A stretch of 64,000 nt of DNA from Xiheimicrobium sp033763395 (GTDB taxonomy: Bacteria; Myxococcota; Myxococcia; Myxococcales; Myxococcaceae): assembly GCA_033763395.1 (NCBI GenBank), contig JANRKQ010000225.1, positions 1 to 64,000 of the forward strand. Direction: 5' to 3'. The notes under the pieces were generated by a model. That model was not told the origin of the DNA, did not search any database, and worked only from the letters and a program-made list of their open reading frames with translations. Shown here piece after piece: positions 17,517 through 26,258 of the stretch. A program made the translations under genes and the position numbers. Every line of letters starts with the position of its first letter. Position 1 is the stretch's first letter.

Positions 17517-19286
17517 ATGCCCTTGTCCATTCGCGCGCAGGTGGTGCTGCTGGTGAGCCTGCTGTTGCTCGCGGCCATGGCCGTGTACCTGACGCTCGCC
17601 ACGCGCATCGTCACCCGCGACAAAGAGGCCACCGTCTACGACGTCAACGCGCTGGTGGCCCGCACCGTGGCCGACCAGGTCGAGACGACGGTCGACGGCT
17701 TCAGCGACAAGCTGAAGTACTTCGGGCAGGAGTACGCCACCACCCCAGGCGACGCCGAGCGCCGCGCGAAGTCGCTCTTCTCGGCCGACGACGAGGTGCT
17801 CTCGCTCGAGGTGTCGCGTGCCACCGACGACGGCTTCGAGCGCGCCTTCCTCTTCATCGACCAGGAGCGCCTGGCCACGCTGAACATCGAGCGCGACGAC
17901 ATCCTCCTCGCGCGCAAGCAGACGCCGGTGCCCTTCGACGTGGTGCGCCGCGCGGGGGTGCTGTTGCAGAACGCGAGCCTGCCGCCCGATCTCGCGCTGC
18001 TGCGCCTGTCGGTCGTCACGAGTGACGGGCGCGCCATCGTCACCGCCGGTCTCCGGCCGGAGCGGCTCCTGCGCACCGTGGCGACGGGCAGCGTGACGAA
18101 GGTGTTCCTCGTCGATGGGCTGGGGCGCGTGCTGGCCCACCGCGACGGCGCGCGGGTGCTCTCGAAGGACGACCTGTCGGCCCTCGCCCCGGTGAAGTCG
18201 GCGCTGGCTGGCAAGGCCGAGCGCGGCGCCGAGCAGTACGAGGTCGACGGCGAACAACGGCTGGCGAGCTACGCGCGCGTGGGAAACGGCCTGGCGGCGG
18301 TGGTGGCCGAGGTGCCGGTGGCCGAGGTCTTCGGCGCGACCCGCGAGCTGTCGTCACGCTCGTTGCTCTTCGCCGGTGGCATCGTCGCGCTCGCCCTGGT
18401 GCTGGCCGTCTTCCTCTCGCGTGCGCTCACCGCGCCGCTGCGCCGCCTCGCCGACACCATGGCCGTCATCTCGAAGGGCGAGTACGGCGTGACGGTGGCC
18501 GTCGAGGGAGCGCCCGAGATCCGCTCGGTGGGCACGGCGCTCAACGAGATGTCGAAGGAGCTCATCCGCCGCTCGGACGACCTGCAGCGCGCCCACAACA
18601 ACCTGGTGCAGTCCGAGAAGCTGTCGGCGGTGGGTGAGCTGGCCGCGTCGGTGGCGCACGAGGTGAAGAACCCCATGGTGGGCATCCTCGGCTTCGCGCA
18701 GCTGGGCAAGGAGTCGGAGTCGATGGACGAGGCGAAGGAGTACTTCGGCCTCATCGAGTCGGACACGCAGCGCGCGAACAAGATCCTCCAGAACCTGCTC
18801 GAGTTCGCCCGGCCCCCCGAGATGGAGATGGAGCCGCTCGCCCCCAACGACGTGGTGCAGGGGGCGCTGTCGCTGTGTCGGCACCAGCTGCAGATGCAGG
18901 GCGTGAAGGTCGAGACCGCGCTCGGCGAGGGCCTGGGCGGCATCATGGGCAACAACAACCAGCTCCGGCAGGTGCTGCTCAACCTCATGATGAACGCCGG
19001 TCAGGCGATGGCCGAGTCGCCCCTGAAGCGGGTGACGGTGGCGACTGTGGCCGACGGCGACTTCGTGAAGGTGCTGGTGAAGGACTCGGGGCCCGGCATT
19101 CCGCCCGAGGTGATGCAGAACCTCTTCAAGCCCTTCTTCACCACCAAGCGGCGCGGGCTCGGCACCGGCCTGGGCCTGTCGGTGTCCCGCAGCATCATCG
19201 AGGCGCACAAGGGCACGCTCACCGCGGAGTCGGTGGCGGGGCAGGGCGCGACGTTCATCCTCCGGCTGCCGGTGCGGAAGGCCTGA
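17517..19286 (+). CDS. Membrane sensor histidine kinase with periplasmic sensor domain
   Basis: A 589-aa histidine kinase. Helix 1 at residues about 7-27, a large periplasmic sensor domain (about 30-275, double-Cache-like), helix 2 at about 281-301, HAMP linker about 302-355. H-box: SVAHEVKNPM with His near 380; N-box NNNQLRQVLLNLMMNAG near 480; G1 DSGPGIP near 523; G2 GTGLGLS near 549. All catalytic boxes are intact. It has no receiver of its own, so the two receiver-only proteins at 13345 and 13746 are its probable partners. The operon order (two receivers, FecR, Fn3-barrel, kinase) suggests it responds to a surface or envelope state. Confidence 0.93.
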   Translation: MPLSIRAQVVLLVSLLLLAAMAVYLTLATRIVTRDKEATVYDVNALVARTVADQVETTVDGFSDKLKYFGQEYATTPGDAERRAKSLFSADDEVLSLEVSRATDDGFERAFLFIDQERLATLNIERDDILLARKQTPVPFDVVRRAGVLLQNASLPPDLALLRLSVVTSDGRAIVTAGLRPERLLRTVATGSVTKVFLVDGLGRVLAHRDGARVLSKDDLSALAPVKSALAGKAERGAEQYEVDGEQRLASYARVGNGLAAVVAEVPVAEVFGATRELSSRSLLFAGGIVALALVLAVFLSRALTAPLRRLADTMAVISKGEYGVTVAVEGAPEIRSVGTALNEMSKELIRRSDDLQRAHNNLVQSEKLSAVGELAASVAHEVKNPMVGILGFAQLGKESESMDEAKEYFGLIESDTQRANKILQNLLEFARPPEMEMEPLAPNDVVQGALSLCRHQLQMQGVKVETALGEGLGGIMGNNNQLRQVLLNLMMNAGQAMAESPLKRVTVATVADGDFVKVLVKDSGPGIPPEVMQNLFKPFFTTKRRGLGTGLGLSVSRSIIEAHKGTLTAESVAGQGATFILRLPVRKA

Positions 19287-19399
19287 ACCCCTCCGTCGCG
19301 CCCCAATCGTCGCTCCCGGCTCGATGGGGGACGGGTGGCGGGCACGCTCGTCGAGCGATGGCCGCGGGGGCACGCTGCGCGCAGGTGTGAGGCCGAGCG

Positions 19400-19780
19400 T
19401 CAGCCCTCGACGATGAACGCGATGATGGCGCCCACCAGCGCCGCGGCCGCCAACCCGAAGGCCACGTTCGCCGCCGTCGCGTTTCCCTGCGCTTCGGCGC
19501 CGAGCCGCTTGAAGAAGTACTCGGACGAGGACTCGTTGGCCTGGCGGGCGAGGTCCGACGCGTTGACGCCCAGGCCTGCGCCGACCCCCAGCGCCAATAC
19601 CGAGATGGCCGACAGCGTGAGGCCCACGGGCTTCTTCGAGAGCGAAAAGCCGCTCGTCGCGGTCGAGGCGGGCGCGTCGTCGGGGGCGAGCAGGATGCGG
19701 GCGGCGCGGCCCTCGGCGGCGGACGGCACGAGCGAAGGCACCTGGCCGGTGAGCGCGGCGATGAGCACGAAGGTCGTCAT
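19400..19780 (-). CDS. Small exported or membrane protein of unknown function
   Basis: A 126-aa protein. The start at 19780 is used because its ATG overlaps the stop of the upstream lipoprotein as ATGA; the longer frame before it is rejected. A weak signal sequence (MTTFVLIAALTGQVPS) is followed by a polar stretch, then two hydrophobic helices near residues 55-75 and 100-123 (AVGAGLG-like, and AAAALVGAIIAFIV). The middle contains a polar segment with aromatic residues (SSSEYFFKRL). No family is recognised. Its coupling to the Gly-rich lipoprotein suggests that the two work together in the envelope. Confidence 0.72.
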   Translation of the reverse strand: MTTFVLIAALTGQVPSLVPSAAEGRAARILLAPDDAPASTATSGFSLSKKPVGLTLSAISVLALGVGAGLGVNASDLARQANESSSEYFFKRLGAEAQGNATAANVAFGLAAAALVGAIIAFIVEG

Positions 19781-20772
19781 GGCAGGTTCCCGAAGGTGGT
19801 GTCTTCTCGATCGCCGAGCTGCCAGCTCCGCATGCTGAGCGAGGTGGCGCCGCCGTCCATGCCGTCGAGGCGCATGATGCCGATGCGGAAGCGGTCGGGC
19901 ACCTGGGGCGCGGCGCCCGCGGCGGGGAGGTTCACCGTGCCCAGCAGCTGGTTGTTGAGCCACACGCGCCGCGTTCCGTTGCGACGCCACCGCACCTCGA
20001 ACAGGTAGTCACCGGGCGCGAAGCCGCCATCGACGGCGTAGGTGTTGGTGACGGCGAGGTCGGCCACCGTGTTGGCCTGGCTGCTCACCTGGAGGGCGTT
20101 CTGCGCGGTGATCGCCAGCTGCAGGTGGATGTTCATGTTCCGCCCCAGGCTGTACTCGACGAAGGGCAGGTTGCCGGTGAGCGCGGGCCGGGCGTTCAGC
20201 CGCACCCTCCCGCGCACCGCGCCCTCGAGCTGCTGCGGCAGGAAGCCGCCGTCGAGGAAATCACCGCTGGCCGAGTCTTGATCGTCCGCTGCGTTGGCCA
20301 CCGAGGCGTTGAGCTGGTTGCCGTTGGCCGCGTCGACCATCGCCGTGCAGCCGGTGTCCTGCGTGAACTCGGTGAAGCCGTGCACTGGCTGCTGCCACAC
20401 GGGAGGCCTTCCCGCGTCCACCGCGGCTCCACCCGCGCTGCCGCCCGCTGCGCCACCCGCGCTGCCCCCGGCCGCGCCTCCAGCCACTCCGCCTGCCGAA
20501 CCACCGGCCATGCCGCCGCCAGCGCTCCCGCCGGCCGTTCCACCCGACGCGCCGCCGGCGGAGCCACCACCCCTGCCCGCGTCGGCTCCGCCATCGGAGG
20601 GAGGTGGTGCTTCGTCCGGAGCGAAACATCGGCCCGCGATGCACTCCCGGGGCGCGGTGCAGGGCTGCTGTTCGTTGCAGGAGCGGCCAGGCCGATCGTC
20701 GAGGTCCACGAAGCAGGCGCCGAGGCCAGCGAGGATGAAGGCAGAAAGGAACGGTCGAAGGAGCGAACGCAC
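19777..20772 (-). CDS. Gly/Ala/Ser-linker lipoprotein with C-terminal LamG-like domain
   Basis: A 331-aa lipoprotein. The lipobox LGAC is at residues 17-20, followed by a six-Cys-like knot (CNEQQPC, CTAPREC, GRCF, about residues 32-51) of the dickkopf/myxobacterial type. Residues about 60-118 are a repeat of Gly-Gly-Ser-Ala-type units; the coding DNA there is a minisatellite. The C-terminal domain (about residues 125-331) has strands such as YLFEVRWRRNGTRRVWLNN and SMRSWQLGDRE, resembling a concanavalin/LamG-like beta-sandwich that binds glycans, but this is a fold guess. It lies downstream of the ABC operon on the same strand, 73 bases after the DUF4340 gene. Confidence 0.85.
   Translation of the reverse strand: MRSLLRPFLSAFILAGLGACFVDLDDRPGRSCNEQQPCTAPRECIAGRCFAPDEAPPPSDGGADAGRGGGSAGGASGGTAGGSAGGGMAGGSAGGVAGGAAGGSAGGAAGGSAGGAAVDAGRPPVWQQPVHGFTEFTQDTGCTAMVDAANGNQLNASVANAADDQDSASGDFLDGGFLPQQLEGAVRGRVRLNARPALTGNLPFVEYSLGRNMNIHLQLAITAQNALQVSSQANTVADLAVTNTYAVDGGFAPGDYLFEVRWRRNGTRRVWLNNQLLGTVNLPAAGAAPQVPDRFRIGIMRLDGMDGGATSLSMRSWQLGDREDTTFGNLP
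20430..20590. repeat. Minisatellite coding the Gly-Gly-Ser/Ala linker
   Basis: A run of short near-identical units (complementary to GGN GGN repeats) within the lipoprotein gene at 19777-20772. It codes about 55 residues of Gly-Gly-Ser/Ala/Thr. Such tandem units can change copy number by slippage, so the linker length may vary among strains. Confidence 0.8.
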
Positions 20773-20845
20773 GGCCGGACACGCTACCCCGGGCCCCCGC
20801 CCCGCGCAGCGGCCGTCTCGGCCCCCTGTGAACTCGAAGAGACAG

Positions 20846-21925
20846 CTACTCGAGGACGAGCTTCTTCGCCTCGAGCAGCAGCTCGTCGCTGCCCTGGTGC
20901 ACCGCCACCCACGACGCGGTGTTCTCGCTGCGGGCCCAGGTGGCCTTGGTCTCGTCCATCGCCAGCTCGAGCCAGCCCTTCGGTTGCCCCTTGAAGGTGT
21001 ACTCGACGCGCAACACCACGGTGGGGGCCTTGCCCTGCGGCAGCTCGCTCTTCCCCAGCACCTCGGTGACGATGAGCCGGCTCCACACCTTGTCGTGCCA
21101 GTTCTTCACCAGCTCGTCGGGCTTGTCCGGCGTCGCGGCGCGGGCGACCTTCGCCGTCGTGGGCAGCTCGGCGTTCGACTGCACGAAGGCCGCTTCTTTG
21201 CCGTCGGACTTCACGACGAAGCCGTCGAACTCGGCCTGCTTGAAGACGTGCAGCCGGCGGTCGACGAGCACCTGGGACTGGGGGTCGAAGTCCGACAAGA
21301 GCGCGCCTGGGAAGAGAAAGACGTCCTTCGTGCGCTCCTCCTGCACGTAGAGGCCGAAGATGCCCGGGAGCGTCTTGGCCACCGTGAAGACGCGCGCCGT
21401 GCCGCCGACGATGAGCTCGAGGCGCCGCGGCGAGTCGGAGAGGCCGAGCTCGGCCAGCTTCTCGGCCGACAGCTGGCCCAGTGCGCGCGTCGCTTCGAGC
21501 GGCATGAACTTCTGCAGGGCCGTCTCGGCGCGCTCGTTCGCCTTGAGCTCTCGCGTCGGTGGCGGCTTCGGGGGCGGCGTCTGCGTGACCGTCATCACGC
21601 CCGCGTCGCTGACACCACCATCGGCGTCCACCCCGCCGTCACCCAGCGCCACCTGCGTCACCGTCAGGCCCGCGTCGAAGGGCGCCGGCTCCTTGCCGGG
21701 AATGAAGCCGGTGGTGAGCCACAGCTCGCCGTTGTCACGCTTGAGGGACAGGAAGCGCTGGCCGTCTTCGTACTTGAACGACTGGAAGGACTGCTTCGAG
21801 GCCTCGACCACCTTGATGGCGGTGCTGGCCGAGGCCGACTCCTTCGGGCGCTGCCAGGTGAGGTACGCCGACACCAGGCCCACCGCGGCGAGCGCACCGG
21901 TGAGCGCCACGCTCTGCATCTTCAT
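20846..21925 (-). CDS. DUF4340-domain protein of the Gld-type ABC operon
   Basis: A 359-aa protein with one N-terminal membrane helix (SVALTGALAAVGLVSAYLTW) and a large periplasmic or cytoplasmic-face domain of the DUF4340 type, with strands YEDGQRFLSLKRDNGELWLT and LGLSDSPRRLELIVGG. A Pro-rich stretch with TPPPKPPPTRE lies near residue 120. DUF4340 proteins nearly always follow GldG-like genes in ABC operons. The ATG at 21925 overlaps the stop of the gldG-like gene by ATGA, which fixes the start. The function in the complex is not known. Confidence 0.9.
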   Translation of the reverse strand: MKMQSVALTGALAAVGLVSAYLTWQRPKESASASTAIKVVEASKQSFQSFKYEDGQRFLSLKRDNGELWLTTGFIPGKEPAPFDAGLTVTQVALGDGGVDADGGVSDAGVMTVTQTPPPKPPPTRELKANERAETALQKFMPLEATRALGQLSAEKLAELGLSDSPRRLELIVGGTARVFTVAKTLPGIFGLYVQEERTKDVFLFPGALLSDFDPQSQVLVDRRLHVFKQAEFDGFVVKSDGKEAAFVQSNAELPTTAKVARAATPDKPDELVKNWHDKVWSRLIVTEVLGKSELPQGKAPTVVLRVEYTFKGQPKGWLELAMDETKATWARSENTASWVAVHQGSDELLLEAKKLVLE

Positions 21926-23775
21926 GACTTCACCTCGGCCGTGACGGCGGGCGCGGCGGTGCGGGGCCGGCTCGTGCGCCGCCGAATGACGAAGCCCAGC
22001 GCCAGCACCGCCAGCGGGGCGAAGAAGGTGGTGCCGTAGAACCACACGCTGTCCTGGGTGCGCGTGCGCGTCATGGGCACGTCGAGCTCCGAGTTCGTGC
22101 TGCCCTGGAGCTGCTCCTCGCCCAGCAGCCACTTCATGCCGTCGAGCACGAGCCGCACGTTGCCCTCGAGCGCGTCGACGATGTCGTCGGTGATGGCGTC
22201 GGAGTCGGCGAGCACCAGCACCCGCAGCTCGTCCTCCACCTTGTTGCTGGGCGCGCGGCGCGTGACGGCGGCGAGCAGCCCGTACGCCTGCTTCACCTCG
22301 GTGGGCGAGTCGTACTGGAAGTTGTTGTTCACGTCGTTCCACGTCGTCGACTGCGAGCGCAGGGCCATGTCGATGACGAGATCGGCCGGGTGCGTCTCGA
22401 GCTCCTTCAAGGGGCCTGCGCCGACGAGCAGCACCGCCGCCTGGGCCCGCGAGAGGGTGGTGACGGACGGGTGCGACGAGAAGGTGCGCGTACCGATGTT
22501 CCGGTAGTCCGACGGAGACGCCTGCCGCCCGATGCGGGCGAACATCTTGTCGTCGGTGAGCACCTCGGGCTTGAACGACAGGCCGAGTGGGGTGAGCAAT
22601 TCCTCGAAGCTGAGGCCGGTCTCGGGGTCGAGCGCGAAGAACAGCTTGCCGCCGCGCTTGCCGTACTCGACCAGCGCGTTCGCCTCGGGGGTGGGGAAGA
22701 CGCGGGTGGGGCCGAGCACGAAGACGGCGGCGGCGTCACGGGGCACGTCCTGGCCGAGGCCCTCAGCGGTCGAGAGCGTGCGCACGTCGAAGTTCTGCTC
22801 CTGGAGCGAGCGCCACAGCTTGTCGATGGTGGGCCGCTGATCGCCTGGCACGGGGTCCTGGGTGCGCTCGCCGTGGCCCTGGGTGAAGTACACCGTGCGC
22901 TTCGTCTTGGCGATCTGCAGGATGCGCTTCTGCACCTCGGCGTCGAGGCCGCGAAGCTGGGTGCGCGACTTCTCGATCTCGGTGCCGAGGAAGAGCAGCT
23001 CCTTGCGCTCCTTCTTCTTGAGCACGACGGTGCCGTTGTTGCTGACGCCGAGGTCCTTCGACTTCACCGGCTCGAGCGCCTGGTCGAGCACCTGGACCTG
23101 GAGCATCGTCGACTCGCCCTTGAGCTCGTCGAAGTACGCCTGGGTGACGGTGGACACGTCGGAGGCCGGCGGGAAGAAGAGGTACACCTCGAGCGGCTCG
23201 TCGAGCGAGTTGATGAGGCGCTTGGTGGCCTCGCCGGGCCGCGCGGTGCGGAAGTACGAGAAGTCCTTCTTCACGTCGCGCTCCGAGACGACGTACTGGA
23301 GCGAGAAGGCGAAGATGGCGATGAAGCCCAGGCCGAGGCCCGCGTTCGCGGCTTCCTGAATGCGGCCGAGCTCCATCACCGGGGCCTTCGCCATCGCCGC
23401 CGACGACAGCTCGACGAGCAGGGTGGGGAGCAGCGACACGAGGAGGACCGCCGGCACCAGCGCGGCGACGCTGCCCGCGAGCTTCGGCCACCCGGTCTCG
23501 AGCGTCTGGTCGGCCACCTTCGCCCACAGGTCCGACTGCCAGACGTAGAGGCCCACTGCGAGGAAGGACAGGCCGTGCAGGCCGAGCAGGGTGCGCTCAA
23601 TCTGGCCCGTGGTGGCGACGTTGACGCGGCTGGCGCGCAGGCCGATGGCGGCCAGCATGAAGCCGGTGCCGCCGGCGGTGAAGAGCGTGCGCAGATCGGG
23701 GCCGACGACGCGCTCACCGATCCAGACGAAGACGAGGCCGAGCGCGAGCCCGAGGGAGATCATCCAGCTGCGCAT
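21922..23775 (-). CDS. GldG-like auxiliary ABC transporter subunit
   Basis: A 617-aa membrane protein. Several N-terminal helices (about residues 5-175), then a large periplasmic domain of the GldG/ABC-type uncharacterised transport type (YFRTARPGEATKRLINSLDEPLEVYLFFPP; RTVYFTQGHGERTQD), and a C-terminal helix (FYGTTFFAPLAVLALGFVIRRR). In Flavobacterium gliding, GldA, GldF and GldG make an ABC transporter; whether this one serves gliding or another envelope process in myxobacteria cannot be told here. Three bases separate it from the permease gene upstream, and it overlaps the DUF4340 gene by ATGA. Confidence 0.9.
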   Translation of the reverse strand: MRSWMISLGLALGLVFVWIGERVVGPDLRTLFTAGGTGFMLAAIGLRASRVNVATTGQIERTLLGLHGLSFLAVGLYVWQSDLWAKVADQTLETGWPKLAGSVAALVPAVLLVSLLPTLLVELSSAAMAKAPVMELGRIQEAANAGLGLGFIAIFAFSLQYVVSERDVKKDFSYFRTARPGEATKRLINSLDEPLEVYLFFPPASDVSTVTQAYFDELKGESTMLQVQVLDQALEPVKSKDLGVSNNGTVVLKKKERKELLFLGTEIEKSRTQLRGLDAEVQKRILQIAKTKRTVYFTQGHGERTQDPVPGDQRPTIDKLWRSLQEQNFDVRTLSTAEGLGQDVPRDAAAVFVLGPTRVFPTPEANALVEYGKRGGKLFFALDPETGLSFEELLTPLGLSFKPEVLTDDKMFARIGRQASPSDYRNIGTRTFSSHPSVTTLSRAQAAVLLVGAGPLKELETHPADLVIDMALRSQSTTWNDVNNNFQYDSPTEVKQAYGLLAAVTRRAPSNKVEDELRVLVLADSDAITDDIVDALEGNVRLVLDGMKWLLGEEQLQGSTNSELDVPMTRTRTQDSVWFYGTTFFAPLAVLALGFVIRRRTSRPRTAAPAVTAEVKS

Positions 23776-23778
23776 GGC

Positions 23779-24504
23779 TTACCTCCACCTCCGCGCTTCG
23801 AGCACGCGCGTGGCGGCGAAGAGCGCGACGAAGGTGACGAGCGCGAAGTACACGACGTGCTTGAGGTGCACGATGCCGTTCTTGAACGGGTCGAAGTGCC
23901 CGTACCAGGCGAGGCCGGTGATGATGTCGGTGAAGGGGCGGTCGACGACCTTCGCGACGAGCCAGCACATGGTGAGGCCGATGCACATGACGGCCGAGCC
24001 GACCGCGGCGACGACCTGGCTCCTGGTGAGCGAGCTGCCGAAGAGGCCGATGGCGAGGCTCGAGGCGCCGACGAGCACGAGGCCGAGGTACCCGGCGAGC
24101 ACGTGGCCGAGCGACACCTTGCCGTACACGGCGACCAGGGCGGGCATGTAGCCGGTGCCGAGGAAGAAGAGGCAGAGGAAGGCGAGGGCCGCGAGGAACT
24201 TGCCGGCGACGATCTCGCGGTCGTGAATCGGCGAGCTGTAGAGGAGCTGCACGGTGCCGGTCTGGCGCTCCTCTGCGATGAGGCGCATCGAGAGGAAGAT
24301 GGCGCCGGCCATGCCGATGCCCGAGGTGAAGAAGAAGAAGTCGGCGAGCACCTCGGACGACTTCTTGGCGGCGCCCTGGACGGCGAAGGCGTTGAAGGCG
24401 AGGCCGTCGAGGAAGAGCAGCACCGCGATGATGATGTAGCCGCTCAAGTTGCGCAGGTACGCGCCCAATTCGCGGCGGGCGATGAGCAACACGTTGTTCA
24501 TCAC
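23779..24504 (-). CDS. GldF-like ABC transporter permease
   Basis: A 241-aa inner-membrane permease of the ABC-2/GldF type with six helices. Helix 1 SGYIIIAVLLFLDGL, and the loop motif LIAEERQTGTVQLLYSSPI (residues about 76-94) is diagnostic for the ABC-2 transporter subunits of the GldF/NosY kind. The start ATG at 24504 overlaps the ATPase stop by ATGA, so it is coupled to it. It forms the membrane channel for the ATPase at 24501-25433. Substrate unknown. Confidence 0.93.
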   Translation of the reverse strand: MMNNVLLIARRELGAYLRNLSGYIIIAVLLFLDGLAFNAFAVQGAAKKSSEVLADFFFFTSGIGMAGAIFLSMRLIAEERQTGTVQLLYSSPIHDREIVAGKFLAALAFLCLFFLGTGYMPALVAVYGKVSLGHVLAGYLGLVLVGASSLAIGLFGSSLTRSQVVAAVGSAVMCIGLTMCWLVAKVVDRPFTDIITGLAWYGHFDPFKNGIVHLKHVVYFALVTFVALFAATRVLEARRWR

Positions 24505-25433
24505 GCGTCCTTTCCGTGGGTCAGCTTGAGGAAGATGTTCTCGAGGCGGTGCGCGGCGCGGTCGACGCGCACGACGGGAATGTCGGCCTGCACGAGCGCC
24601 TTCACGAGCGCCGGGCGGATCTCGTTCTTCGCGTCGACGTGGAGCGACAGGTTCTGCCCGTCGAGCTTGACCATCGTGATGTCGACGACGCCGTCGACCT
24701 TCTTGAGCAGCTCGATGGTGGGGCCGGCAGCGCCGATGCAGTCGATCTCGATGGGGCCGCCCGAGCCCAGCTTGTCGGACAGCTCGGCCTCGGTACCCTG
24801 CGCGATGAGCTCGCCGCCCTGGATGACGAGGTAGCGGTCGCAGACCTGGGAGATCTCTCCGAGGATGTGGGACGAGACGAGCACGGTGTGTTCGCCCTTG
24901 AGGCCCTTGATGACCTCGCGCATCTCGACGATCTGCACGGGGTCGAGGCCGCCGGTGGGCTCGTCGAGGATGAGGAGCTTGGGCTTGTGGACGAGGGCCT
25001 GGGCGAGGCCGACGCGCTGCCGGTAGCCGTGCGAGAGGCTGGCGATGACGTCGTCGTGTTTGTCGGTGATGGCGGTCTTCTTCTCGGCGTCGGCGACGGC
25101 GCCGGCGACGTTGGCCTCGGGCACGCCGCGGAGCTTCGCGACGAAGGTGAGGTACTCGCCGACCGACATCTCGTCGTACACGGGCGGCGTGTCGGGGAGG
25201 TACCCGATGCGCTTGCGGATCTCGTGGGGGTCGCGGGTGACGTCGAAGCCATCGACGATCACGCGCCCCGCGGTGGGGAGCAGCACGCAGCCCAGGACTT
25301 TGAGGGTGGTGCTCTTGCCTGCGCCGTTGAGGCCGAGGAACCCGACCACCTCACCGGACTGGATGTTGAAGGACAGCCCGCGAATGGCGGCGTGCTCTCC
25401 GTAGTATTTGCTCAAACCGTCGACCTGGATCAT
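24501..25433 (-). CDS. GldA-like ABC transporter ATP-binding protein
   Basis: A 310-aa ABC ATPase and first gene of the operon. Walker A GLNGAGKST at residues 34-42, signature LSHGYRQRVGLAQAL near 133, Walker B LLILDEP near 155, H-loop SSHI near 189. The C-terminal 90 residues (after about 220) form the regulatory-like domain found in GldA/NosF-type exporters. It drives the permease encoded just downstream. The upstream 100 bases (25434-25533) separate it from the divergent FHA gene and probably hold both promoters; no clear consensus was found there. Confidence 0.95.
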   Translation of the reverse strand: MIQVDGLSKYYGEHAAIRGLSFNIQSGEVVGFLGLNGAGKSTTLKVLGCVLLPTAGRVIVDGFDVTRDPHEIRKRIGYLPDTPPVYDEMSVGEYLTFVAKLRGVPEANVAGAVADAEKKTAITDKHDDVIASLSHGYRQRVGLAQALVHKPKLLILDEPTGGLDPVQIVEMREVIKGLKGEHTVLVSSHILGEISQVCDRYLVIQGGELIAQGTEAELSDKLGSGGPIEIDCIGAAGPTIELLKKVDGVVDITMVKLDGQNLSLHVDAKNEIRPALVKALVQADIPVVRVDRAAHRLENIFLKLTHGKDA

Positions 25434-25533
25434 CGGCCGGGGTGATTAATGCGAGGGGGTCGAGTGTCAAGGCGCGTCGGCGTCGAACCGTTGGAAAATC
25501 AGAAGGGTGCGGCGCCGGAGTACGCTGTCAGCC

Positions 25534-25941
25534 ATGGGTTCGAACGGTCCGCACGCTGAGGGAGAGCCGTGCTGTGGCGCCTGCGGGGTGGCCGCCGAGG
25601 TCGAGCGCACGGGCGTGCCCGTGGTGGTCGAGGCGGGCGCGGTGCTGGATGGCTCGACGGGGGCGCTCGAGGTGCTGTTGTCGAACGGCAGCTCCGTTCA
25701 GCTGAGCGGGAAGGACCGGTTCCTCATCGGCCGTGGCTGGAGCTGTGACGTGCTGATCGACTCGAACAAGGTGTCCCGCGAGCAGTGCGCAGTGGAGCTG
25801 CGAGGTGGCCAGGTGGAGCTGGTCGACCAGGGCTCCGGCTGTGGGACGTTCGTGAACGGTCAGCGCACGGTCCGCCACGCGCTCCGGGTGAACGACGTGG
25901 TGTTCATCGGAGACGTCACGCTGCGGTTCTCTGCGCGGTAG
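25534..25941 (+). CDS. FHA-domain phosphothreonine-binding protein
   Basis: A 135-aa protein. The forkhead-associated domain spans residues about 45-135: FLIGRGWSCDVLI (conserved GR), SREQC (SxxH position is R-E-Q), GSGCGTFVNGQ (GTxxNG), and VNDVVFIGDVTLRF. FHA domains bind phosphothreonine, so a partner Ser/Thr kinase is expected; several are coded in this window. The N-terminal 40 residues contain a CCGAC cluster (residues about 10-14) that could bind metal or lie in a disulfide. The start at 25534 is preferred to 25507. The gene is divergent from the ABC operon. Confidence 0.88.
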   Translation: MGSNGPHAEGEPCCGACGVAAEVERTGVPVVVEAGAVLDGSTGALEVLLSNGSSVQLSGKDRFLIGRGWSCDVLIDSNKVSREQCAVELRGGQVELVDQGSGCGTFVNGQRTVRHALRVNDVVFIGDVTLRFSAR

Positions 25942-26036
25942 GGCTGGTGCGACGCCCACGGGGTGGGAACACAGGGAGGTCGATGTTCCCTTGCAGGTGA
26001 GCCGGGAAGGTCGGCGTGTGCCATCATTGACAGCAT

Positions 26037-26258
26037 ATGGCGCAGCTGATCGTCAGAAACCTCGATGCAGCGGTGGTGCGGGCGCTCAAGCAGCGGGCCG
26101 CTGCGCGAGGTCGTTCGGCCGAAGCTGAGCATCGGGCGCTGCTCGAGGAGGCCTTGCTGGGAGAGCGGCGAGGCGACTTCAAGGCGTACCTGGTCTCCGC
26201 GCCGCCCTTCACGCCGCCGGTGCGGAGCAAGGGTGGCCGTCGAAAGGTGCGGCTCTGA
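26037..26258 (+). CDS. FitA-like ribbon-helix-helix antitoxin
   Basis: A 73-aa antitoxin. The N-terminal 40 residues are a ribbon-helix-helix DNA-binding unit (MAQLIVRNLDAAVVRALKQR then GRSAEAEHRALLEEAL), the family of FitA/VapB proteins, which autorepress their operon. The C-terminal 30 residues (LVSAPPFTPPVRSKGGRR) would neutralise a PIN-domain toxin. The partner reading frame directly after it is broken (see the pseudogene). The antitoxin itself looks intact. Confidence 0.85.
   Translation: MAQLIVRNLDAAVVRALKQRAAARGRSAEAEHRALLEEALLGERRGDFKAYLVSAPPFTPPVRSKGGRRKVRL

Noticed and set aside
20430..20590. GC-rich tandem units considered as a regulatory repeat
   Set aside because: They lie in frame inside a lipoprotein gene and code a Gly-rich linker.
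22390..24834. An 814-residue open frame on the plus strand
   Set aside because: Antisense of the GldG/GldF/GldA-like genes.
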